Source: Alphaproteobacteria bacterium (lineage in GTDB: Bacteria > Pseudomonadota > Alphaproteobacteria > VGEJ01). From it: a DNA stretch of 6,864 nt. Below, piece after piece: positions 1 through 5,942 of this stretch. A model generated the notes under the pieces. It had not been told where the DNA came from and did no database searches. It saw nothing but the letters and a program-made list of their open reading frames with translations. The stretch covers positions 1 through 6,864 of the forward strand of contig VGEJ01000142.1 in the NCBI GenBank assembly GCA_016869335.1. The letters are read 5' to 3'. The translations under genes were made by a program, and so were the position numbers. Numbering within the stretch: the stretch's first letter is position 1; every line of letters starts with the position of its first letter.

Positions 1-1605
1 GCCGGCGCGTCTCCGCCGCCCGCCCGCCGGCCGCGCGCCCGCCTGCGGCGCGGCCCTCTCTTTCTTCCGCTTCTTGAGGAAGGCGCGGTAGGTGAAGGCC
101 CAGCGCTTGGGGTCGTCGATGAGCTGTTCATCGACACGTGTGACCGAGGCGCGATGCGGTGCCGACTTGACGATCTCGGGCGTCGCGTAGGCCTCTTCGC
201 TGAGGCGCCGCATGATTTCCACGCACTCGTCGAGTTCGTCGATCGAGTAGGACTCGCCCGGCTCGATTGTGAACGGCTCCGGTACCAGCATGGGATGGTG
301 GCTGGTCATGTAGTGCTGCATGCCGAAGTCCACCATCCGCCACATCGCATCGTGCGTGGTGACGCCGGTGTCGGCGTGAAGTTTCTCCATGCTGTAACGC
401 ACCTGCTCCAGGCGGTGGTAGTTGTTGTTGGGCCAAGGGACACTCATACCGCGGATGTCTTTGATCTTTGCGAGCAGGTAGTTCGAGTTCAGCACCGCGG
501 TCTCGGCGACCGCGCGCAGCCCCTCGCCGCCGAGGTTCATCACCCAAGCATAGGCCTTGAGCACCGTCTGGATGTTGCCGAGGAAGGCGCGAATCTTCTC
601 GATCGCCTGCGGGCGGTCGCCGTCGAGCCGGTATTGCTTGCCGTCGAAGATCACGACGGGCTTCGGCAGGAACGGCTCGAGGTGCTTGCGCACCCCGACG
701 GCGGCGCAGCCCTGGCCGATGCCGCCATGGGGCGCGGAGAACGTCTTGTGCAGGTTGAACTGGCACAGATCGAAGCCGGTGTCGCCCGCGCGCACGATGC
801 CGAGCAGGCCGTTGCCGTTGGCCTGATCGTAGGCGCAGAGGCCGCCCGCCTTGTGGACCAGGTCGACCATCTCCCGGATGTTCGGGTTGTAGAGACCGGT
901 GTCTTCCGGGTTGGTCAGCATGAAGCCGGCCGTACGCTCGGACAGTACCGCCTTCAGCGCGGCGACGTCGGCGACGCCCCGATCCCCCGGCATCAGCGTG
1001 AGGACGCGGAACCCGGCGACGGCCGGTGCCGCCGCATCGGAGGGGTGCGAGAAGGCGGTAGTGATGATCTCGCGCCGCTTGCCGAGCTCGCCGCGTGACT
1101 CGTGGTAGGCGCGGATGATGCAGGCGTTGGTGTAGATCCCCTGCGCCCCGGATCCCGGCTGGAACGTGAACGCATCTAGCCCAGCGATCGCGCCCATCAT
1201 CTTGCCGAAGCGGTACATGATCTCGAGGATCCCCTGCAGGGTGTCCTCGTCCTGCAGCGGGTGCAGGTCCCAGACCCAGGGCTGGCGCACGAGCTGCTCG
1301 TGGAGCTTCGGGCTGTACTTGATGGTGCAGGTGCCCATCATGTCGGGCGTGACATCCGCCCCCATCGTCATCTGCGACAGCCGCAAGTAGTGGCGCAGGA
1401 CCTGCGGCTGCGACACTTCGGGAAGCTTCGGCGGCCGCTGCCGCCGGATGGCCGGGGGCAACCCCTTGAGCACGTCGCCGACCGCCGCCGCGATCCCCGC
1501 CTCCACTTCGGGCAGCACGACCCCGCGCTCACCCGGGCTGCTCATGCGCATGATCAGCGGCTCGTTCCAGCGCGCGGCATGGAACTTCTCGACGGCGCGC
1601 TTCAT
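1..1605 (-). CDS. gcvPB: GcvPB-like protein: divergent glycine dehydrogenase (decarboxylating) subunit 2, C-terminus open at window edge
   Basis: The reading frame runs from ATG at 1605-1603 to the window edge without a stop, giving 535 codons. Its relatives are the PLP-binding beta subunit of the split P-protein, which decarboxylates glycine and passes the aminomethyl group to lipoyl-GcvH in the cytoplasm. Family marks seen are GTCTIKYSPK (residues 91-100), HPLQDEDTLQG (115-125), RAYHESRG (165-172), YDQAN (259-263) and NLHKTFSAPHGG (284-295), where K287 is the expected Schiff-base lysine. Several hallmark motifs differ: AHGTNPASA is replaced by SHPSDAAAP (186-194), YDGANLNA by YDQANGNG (259-266), the GGGGPG loop by GGIGQG (294-299), and IEPTETES by IEPGESYS (447-454). 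The last 25 residues form a basic Lys/Arg/Ala/Gly tail beyond the usual end of the family. The start overlaps the gcvPA stop (ATGA) and has an AGAGG ribosome site 7 bases upstream. Membership of the GcvPB superfamily is secure. Glycine as the substrate is doubtful. Confidence 0.9.
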   Translation of the reverse strand, partial: MKRAVEKFHAARWNEPLIMRMSSPGERGVVLPEVEAGIAAAVGDVLKGLPPAIRRQRPPKLPEVSQPQVLRHYLRLSQMTMGADVTPDMMGTCTIKYSPKLHEQLVRQPWVWDLHPLQDEDTLQGILEIMYRFGKMMGAIAGLDAFTFQPGSGAQGIYTNACIIRAYHESRGELGKRREIITTAFSHPSDAAAPAVAGFRVLTLMPGDRGVADVAALKAVLSERTAGFMLTNPEDTGLYNPNIREMVDLVHKAGGLCAYDQANGNGLLGIVRAGDTGFDLCQFNLHKTFSAPHGGIGQGCAAVGVRKHLEPFLPKPVVIFDGKQYRLDGDRPQAIEKIRAFLGNIQTVLKAYAWVMNLGGEGLRAVAETAVLNSNYLLAKIKDIRGMSVPWPNNNYHRLEQVRYSMEKLHADTGVTTHDAMWRMVDFGMQHYMTSHHPMLVPEPFTIEPGESYSIDELDECVEIMRRLSEEAYATPEIVKSAPHRASVTRVDEQLIDDPKRWAFTYRAFLKKRKKERAAPQAGARPAGGRRRRAG

Positions 1606-2999
1606 GACAGCACCTCTTTGGTCGCTTGTGCGAGTGTATCGATGTCGCCCTTGGTGTGGATTTCCGTGACGCAGTAGAGCGCGCTCTGGCCGAGCCTGGG
1701 GAACTCCCGGCTCAGGTCCTTGCCGCCCAGGATACCCTTGCGTCTGAGTGCGCGGTTCACGGCCGCGACCGTCTTGCCGGTGCGGTCGAAGTTGACGACG
1801 AACTCCTTGAAGAATGGGCCGCTCAGGGCCGGCGCCTTGACCCCCTTGATCGCGTTGAGCTTCTTCGCCGCGTACTGCGCTCGCTGCATGATGCCGAGCC
1901 CGAGCTCCTGCATGCCCTTGGGGCCGAGCAGCGCGAGGTAGACCGCGGCCGTGATGCCCCACAGCCATTGCGTGGTACCGTAATAGTCCTCGGCCTTTTC
2001 CCGCTTCTCGTACGAGGTGCGGTCCATCGTCGAGACACCGAAGCCGTACTGGCCCTTGGCGCGCGCCGGGGTGATGCTGACCAGGAAGCTCGGGTGTTGT
2101 GCCACGATCCGCGCCTTGTCGCGGCTAGCGATGAAGCCCGCGCCCCCGCCGCCGCCGTACATGTGGATGCCGAGCGGCTGCAAGTCACCGACGACGAGAT
2201 CGGCGCCCCATTCGCCCGGGCCCGCGAGCACGCCGAGCGCGCTCGGATCGACGCCGACGACCAGCATGGCCCCGGCATCGTGCGCGACCTTGGCGATTTC
2301 GGGTCCCTGGGTCTCGATCGTGCCGAGATAGCCGGGCGACTCGATGTAGACGGCGCCGACATCGGCGCTGATGCGGGCGCGCAAGTCCTTGAGATCGATC
2401 AGCCCGGTCCTGGCGTCCTGCCGCATCAGGCCGATCGCCGCGGCTGGTTTGGTGAAGCCGCGCATCTGGGAGAGCCGATCGGGGCTCATGCACTCCGGCA
2501 CCAGGATGGCGCGCCGACCGACCAAGCGGCAGGCCATCAGCACCGCGCTATTGGCCGCCGCGCCCCAGTCGTAGGTCGGCGTGCCGACGACATCGAGGCC
2601 GACCAGCTCACCGAGCATGCTCTGGAACTCGAACAGCGCCTGGTACTTGCCGTGATCGGAGTAGGGCCAGCCGCCATAAGCCGTGAGGAACTCGCCCCGC
2701 CCGTTGATCTCGTCGCACACCGAAGGCACGAAGTGCTGCCAGCAGCCGGCACCGCGGAAGTTGAGCAGGTCCTGGCAGCTCCGGTTGCGCGCCAGGATGC
2801 CCTCGACATGCCTGCGCAGCGCCTGCTCGGAGCGGATCGGCTCGGGGAGGTCGAGTGGCCCCTTCAGCCTGAGCTTGCCGGGAATGGAGTCGTAGAGCTC
2901 CATCGCGTCCCTGATGCCGATCGCAGCCATGAGCCGGCGGCGCGGCTCAGGCGCGGCGTTGGGCACGTAGGGGTGGATTAGTCCCTCGCTGCGTTTCAT
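1602..2999 (-). CDS. gcvPA: GcvPA-like protein: divergent glycine dehydrogenase (decarboxylating) subunit 1
   Basis: This 465-residue protein is close to the usual length of about 450 for GcvPA, the alpha subunit that pairs with GcvPB in the split glycine-cleavage P-protein. Family marks are the N-terminal YVPNA...RLMAAIGI stretch (11-29), a FRGAG...HFVP region (81-92) matching the usual FLGGG...H..P, RGEFLTAY (101-108), the ALFEFQSM..EL.GLDV stretch (121-137), GADLVVGD (265-272) and the C-terminal LYCVTEIHTKGDID (441-454). Motifs near the active site in true GcvPA are changed: TPYQPEVSQG becomes GGWPYSDHGK (109-118), YDGA becomes YDWGA (143-147), GGPHFG becomes a glycine run YGGGGGAGF (281-289), and the REQHIRREKATSNICT region becomes YEKREKAEDYYGTTQ (330-344). 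The ATG at 2999 is chosen because AGGGAGG lies 6 bases upstream. The frame stays open to 3278, but that part overlaps the ATPase gene. It lies 28 bases after the ATPase stop and overlaps gcvPB by 4 bases. The symbol reflects homology; the reaction is uncertain. Confidence 0.9.
   Translation of the reverse strand: MKRSEGLIHPYVPNAAPEPRRRLMAAIGIRDAMELYDSIPGKLRLKGPLDLPEPIRSEQALRRHVEGILARNRSCQDLLNFRGAGCWQHFVPSVCDEINGRGEFLTAYGGWPYSDHGKYQALFEFQSMLGELVGLDVVGTPTYDWGAAANSAVLMACRLVGRRAILVPECMSPDRLSQMRGFTKPAAAIGLMRQDARTGLIDLKDLRARISADVGAVYIESPGYLGTIETQGPEIAKVAHDAGAMLVVGVDPSALGVLAGPGEWGADLVVGDLQPLGIHMYGGGGGAGFIASRDKARIVAQHPSFLVSITPARAKGQYGFGVSTMDRTSYEKREKAEDYYGTTQWLWGITAAVYLALLGPKGMQELGLGIMQRAQYAAKKLNAIKGVKAPALSGPFFKEFVVNFDRTGKTVAAVNRALRRKGILGGKDLSREFPRLGQSALYCVTEIHTKGDIDTLAQATKEVLS
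1613..1617 (-). promoter_or_regulatory. Ribosome binding site of the gcvPB-like gene
   Basis: AGAGG, within AAAGAGGTG on the minus strand, ends 7 bases before the ATG at 1605. It lies inside the last codons of the gcvPA-like gene. Together with the ATGA overlap it supports this start and translational coupling of the two subunits. Confidence 0.6.
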
Positions 3000-3005
3000 T
3001 GCGGG

Positions 3006-3012
3006 CCTCCCT
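3006..3012 (-). promoter_or_regulatory. Strong ribosome binding site that fixes the gcvPA start
   Basis: AGGGAGG on the minus strand is spaced 6 bases from the ATG at 2999. It sits in the 28-base gap (3000-3027) after the DppF-type stop codon. It is among the best Shine-Dalgarno matches in the window and decides against the longer in-frame extension up to 3278. The gap is too short for a convincing separate promoter and shows no terminator hairpin, so read-through from the transporter genes is expected. Confidence 0.7.
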
Positions 3013-3027
3013 GGTAGCGACACGTGA

Positions 3028-4032
3028 TCATGCTTCGGCGTAGTGGCACGCGGCCCAGTGGCCGGGCGCGAGCTCACGGAACTCGGGGGTCTCCAAGGCG
3101 CACAGCGCCCGCGCGCGGGCACAGCGCGGGTGGAAGCGGCAGCCTGAGGGCGGGTGAATCGGGCTCGGGATTTCGCCCTCGATCGCCGCGAAGATGCGCC
3201 GCCGCTTCGTCGTCGGCTCGGGGATCGCCGCGAGCAAGGCCTGGGTATAGGGGTGCAGCGGCCGGCGGAACAGCGCACGTGTCCCGGCCACCTCCACCAC
3301 GCGCCCGAGATACATCACGGCCACCCGGTCGCACACGTACTTCACGACGCTCAAATCGTGGGAGATGAACAAGAGACTCAGGTGGTAACGCTCCTGAATG
3401 TCTTGTATCAAGTTGAGGATCTGCGCCTGCACCGAGACATCGAGGGCCGAGACCGGCTCGTCGGCGATCAGCAGCCGGGGATTGAGCGCCAGCGCCCGCG
3501 CCAGGCCGATCCGCTGGCGCTGGCCGCCGCTGAACTGGTGGGGGAAGCGCTGCGCATGCGAGGGCTCGAGGCCCACCGCGCGCAGCAGCTCGGCGACGCG
3601 GCCATGCACGTCGCCCCGCGGTACCACTTTGTGCGTGCTCAGCGGCTCGGCCACGATGCTCTCCACCGTCCAACGTGGGTCGAGCGAGGCGTAGGGATTC
3701 TGAAAGATCATCTGAACGTTGCGCCGCGCCCGGCGCAGCGCCGCGCCGCGGAGCGCGAGCCAGTCCTCGCCGTCGAGCAGCATCGTGCCGCCGGTCGGCT
3801 CGATCAGGCGGGCGATCAGCTTGCCGATGGTCGACTTGCCGCTGCCGCTCTCGCCGACCAGGCCAAAGGTCTCCTCGCGCCCGACCGTGAACGAGACATC
3901 GTCCACCGCGTGCACCTTGAGCGGCTCGCGTAACAGACTGGCGAACACGTCCTGACGCACCGCGAAGTGCTTGATCAGGTGGCGCACCTCGAGCGTGGGA
4001 CGAACGGCCGTGGTCTGGACCGTGTCGTTCAT
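3028..4032 (-). CDS. dppF: Peptide-type ABC importer, ATP-binding protein (DppF/OppF family)
   Basis: This 334-residue ATPase powers one half of a dipeptide/oligopeptide-type importer at the cytoplasmic face of the inner membrane. Visible elements are Walker A GESGSGKST (60-68), the Q-loop region IFQNP (109-113), signature FSGGQRQR (167-174), Walker B LLIADEP (187-193), D-loop SALD (195-198) and switch histidine H225 in FISHD. The C-terminal oligopeptide/dipeptide extension carries HPYTQALLAAIP and PPSGCRFHPRC, typical of the family. YASLDPR after the Q-loop is characteristic of the DppF/OppF branch. One small oddity is GREETFGLVG before Walker A, where GRGETLGLVG is usual. The start at 4032 overlaps the DppD stop as ATGA and has no clear Shine-Dalgarno, so translation probably depends on coupling. 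Substrate specificity cannot be read from the ATPase; relatives also serve nickel, glutathione and other solutes. Confidence 0.95.
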   Translation of the reverse strand: MNDTVQTTAVRPTLEVRHLIKHFAVRQDVFASLLREPLKVHAVDDVSFTVGREETFGLVGESGSGKSTIGKLIARLIEPTGGTMLLDGEDWLALRGAALRRARRNVQMIFQNPYASLDPRWTVESIVAEPLSTHKVVPRGDVHGRVAELLRAVGLEPSHAQRFPHQFSGGQRQRIGLARALALNPRLLIADEPVSALDVSVQAQILNLIQDIQERYHLSLLFISHDLSVVKYVCDRVAVMYLGRVVEVAGTRALFRRPLHPYTQALLAAIPEPTTKRRRIFAAIEGEIPSPIHPPSGCRFHPRCARARALCALETPEFRELAPGHWAACHYAEA

Positions 4033-5006
4033 GTCTGGTCGTAGAGGTGGCACGCCGCCATGTGGCCATTGCCCGTCGCCTTGAGCGTCGGGCGCTCGCT
4101 GTAGCAGCGGGCGAAGGCATGGGCGCAGCGCGGATGGAACTTGCAGCCGGAGGGCGGCCGGATCGGGTCGGCGACCACGCCCGGGATCGGCCGCACCGCC
4201 GCATCCTCGTCGAGGTCGAGGCGCGGGATCGATTGCATGAGCCCCACGGTGTACGGGTGCTTCGGCGCATCGAGGATGTCGGCGGTGGTGGCGACCTCGA
4301 CGATGTTGCCGGCGTACATCACGCACACCCGTTCGCACATCTGCGCCACGACCCCAAGGTCGTGACTGATCAGAATGACGGCGGTGTTGGTTTCGCTGCG
4401 CTGGAGCCGCTGCAGGAGGGCCAGGATCTGCGCCTGCACGGTGACGTCGAGCGCGGTCGTCGGCTCGTCGGCGATGACTAGGGCGGGTCTGAGCACCAGG
4501 GCGCAGGCGATGATGACGCGCTGCTGCATGCCGCCCGAGAACTCGTGCGGATAGGCGTCATAGCGCTCGTGCGGTCGCGGGATGCCGACCTCGGCAAGCA
4601 TATCGATCACCCGCGCTTTCGCCTCTTTGGGTCCAGCGCTAGTGTGATAGCGGAACAGCTCGGCGATCTGGCCACCGACCGGAAACACCGGGTTCAGCGT
4701 TGTCGTCGGATCCTGGAAGATCATGGCGATGCGCGCGCCCCGCACCTGGCGCATCTCCTCGCGCGACTTGGCCCGCAGGTCCTCGCCCTCGAACACCATG
4801 CTGCCGCCCGCGATTTCGCCCGGGGGCTCGATCAGACGCATGATCGACTGTCCGGTCGCCGACTTGCCGCAGCCGCTCTCGCCGACGAGGCCGAGGGTCT
4901 CGCCGCGCCCGATGTTGAAACTCACGCCATCCACCGCGACGAGCGTGCCGCGTTTGGTGCGAAAGCGCGTGACGAGATCGCGCACGTCGAGCAGGGCGTC
5001 GCTCAT
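4029..5006 (-). CDS. dppD: Peptide-type ABC importer, ATP-binding protein (DppD/OppD family)
   Basis: This 325-residue ATPase is the second motor subunit and is expected to form a heterodimer with the DppF-type protein. Motifs are Walker A GESGCGKSA (42-50), Q-loop MIFQDP (95-100) followed by TTTLNP, signature FSGGMQQR (156-163), Walker B LVIADEP (176-182), TTALD (183-187) and the switch histidine in LISHD. The SGGMQQR signature and the TTTLNP stretch place it in the DppD/OppD branch rather than DppF. The C-terminal family extension has KHPYTVGLMQSIP and PPSGCKFHPRCAHAF, with cysteines like those of the family. The ATG at 5006 lies 6 bases after the DppC stop, with a modest AGGA 4 bases upstream. 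All catalytic motifs are intact, so the protein should be active. Confidence 0.95.
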   Translation of the reverse strand: MSDALLDVRDLVTRFRTKRGTLVAVDGVSFNIGRGETLGLVGESGCGKSATGQSIMRLIEPPGEIAGGSMVFEGEDLRAKSREEMRQVRGARIAMIFQDPTTTLNPVFPVGGQIAELFRYHTSAGPKEAKARVIDMLAEVGIPRPHERYDAYPHEFSGGMQQRVIIACALVLRPALVIADEPTTALDVTVQAQILALLQRLQRSETNTAVILISHDLGVVAQMCERVCVMYAGNIVEVATTADILDAPKHPYTVGLMQSIPRLDLDEDAAVRPIPGVVADPIRPPSGCKFHPRCAHAFARCYSERPTLKATGNGHMAACHLYDQT

Positions 5007-5012
5007 CGAGTC

Positions 5013-5942
5013 CTAGAGCCGGGCCTGCTTTGGGTCGTAGGTGTCACGCAGGAAGTCGCCGAACAGGTTGATCGCGACCGAGGTGATCAGGATCGCGAGG
5101 CCCGGTCCGAGGGTCATCCAGTGGCTCTCGAACAGATAGTTGCGGCCGTCCGCGATCATCACGCCCCACGACGGGGTCGGCGGCTGAATCCCAAGTCCGA
5201 GAAACGACAGCGCGGCTTCGAAGATGATGACCCAGGCGATGTCGAGCGTCGCCATGACGACCATCGAGGGCATCACGTTGGGCAGGATGTGGCGCACGAT
5301 GATGGTGGCGTCGCGCACGCCGATCGAGTGCGCCGCCTGGACGAACTCGAGCTCGCGTAGCTTCAGCGTCTCGCCGCGTACCAGCCGCGCATAGTTGACC
5401 CAGATGGCTACCGCCAGCGCCACCACCAGGCTCCAGAACCCCGGCCCGAAGATCGCCATAAAGATGATGGCGAGGAGGATGAACGGGAACGACAACTGAA
5501 AGTCGGCGAGCCGCATGATCGCGGTGTCGACGTAGCCGCCGAAGTAGCCCGAGATCGCGCCCAGCGTCGAACCGACGACGACCGCGATGAGGACGACGAG
5601 AAAGCCGACGGCGATCGAAGTCTGGGTGCCCAGTATGACCCGGCTCAGGATGTCGCGACCCAGATTATCGGCCCCCAGGAAGTGCTCGTAGGTGCCGCCG
5701 TCGAACACCGGCGGGGCGAAGCGGTGGGCAATGATCTGCTCCGTCGGGTCGTGCGGCATGAGGTAGGGCGAGAATGCCGTCACCAGCAGCACGAGCACGA
5801 TCATGACGAAGCCGGAGAGGCCCTTGGAACTGCCGCGCAGCTCGTCGAGGAACTTCCTCCAGGCCGGAACGTGCTCCTCAACCAGAACCTCGTCCGCGGC
5901 CGCGACGAAGGAGGCCGCCCGGGTACCATCAGCCACGGACAT
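5013..5942 (-). CDS. dppC: Peptide-type ABC importer, inner-membrane permease (DppC/OppC family)
   Basis: This 309-residue permease is one of the two subunits that form the transmembrane channel. A cytoplasmic N-terminus (about 1-42, with WRKFLDELRGSSKG, the OppC N-terminal region) leads into a first membrane segment at about 43-61. Then come a periplasmic loop with HFLGADNLGRDILSR (87-101), which is diagnostic of DppC-type permeases, and further hydrophobic segments near 108-131, 153-180, 224-246 and 280-298. The EAA-type loop that contacts the ATPases is EFVQAAHSIGVRDATIIVRH (199-218), followed by ILPN. The later EAALSFLGLGIQPPTPSWG (242-260) is also a DppC hallmark. The start at 5942 is chosen for its GAGGA six bases upstream; an in-frame ATG at 5978 is less likely because it adds 12 atypical residues. 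The gene overlaps the end of dppB by 14 bases. Confidence 0.95.
   Translation of the reverse strand: MSVADGTRAASFVAAADEVLVEEHVPAWRKFLDELRGSSKGLSGFVMIVLVLLVTAFSPYLMPHDPTEQIIAHRFAPPVFDGGTYEHFLGADNLGRDILSRVILGTQTSIAVGFLVVLIAVVVGSTLGAISGYFGGYVDTAIMRLADFQLSFPFILLAIIFMAIFGPGFWSLVVALAVAIWVNYARLVRGETLKLRELEFVQAAHSIGVRDATIIVRHILPNVMPSMVVMATLDIAWVIIFEAALSFLGLGIQPPTPSWGVMIADGRNYLFESHWMTLGPGLAILITSVAINLFGDFLRDTYDPKQARL

Noticed and set aside
154..1098. A 314-codon plus-strand open frame opposite the GcvPB-like gene.
   Set aside because: It is antisense to a gene with clear family motifs, has no recognisable motif of its own and shows the composition of a GC-driven shadow frame.
1626..2981. A 451-codon open frame on the plus strand, antisense to the GcvPA-like gene.
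   Set aside because: It lies almost entirely opposite a well-supported gene. Its predicted product is a repetitive Arg/Ala/Asp/Leu-rich sequence with no recognisable domain. Long antisense frames are expected where GC-rich third positions suppress stop codons.
3021..3030. Two overlapping short palindromes, CACGTG and TGATCA, at the dppF stop just before gcvPA.
   Set aside because: Six-base palindromes are common by chance, part of the sequence is the dppF coding end, and there is no spaced dyad or promoter around them to suggest an operator.
3000..3278. In-frame N-terminal extension of the GcvPA-like protein up to an ATG at 3278.
   Set aside because: It would overlap the DppF-type gene by about 250 bases and is Arg/Ser/Pro-rich like other shadow frames. 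The ATG at 2999 has an ideal ribosome site and gives the usual family N-terminus.
4033..4338. In-frame extension of the DppF-type ATPase upstream to an ATG at 4338.
   Set aside because: It lies inside the DppD-type gene and has low-complexity shadow composition. The ATGA junction at 4032 gives a normal-length DppF-type protein.
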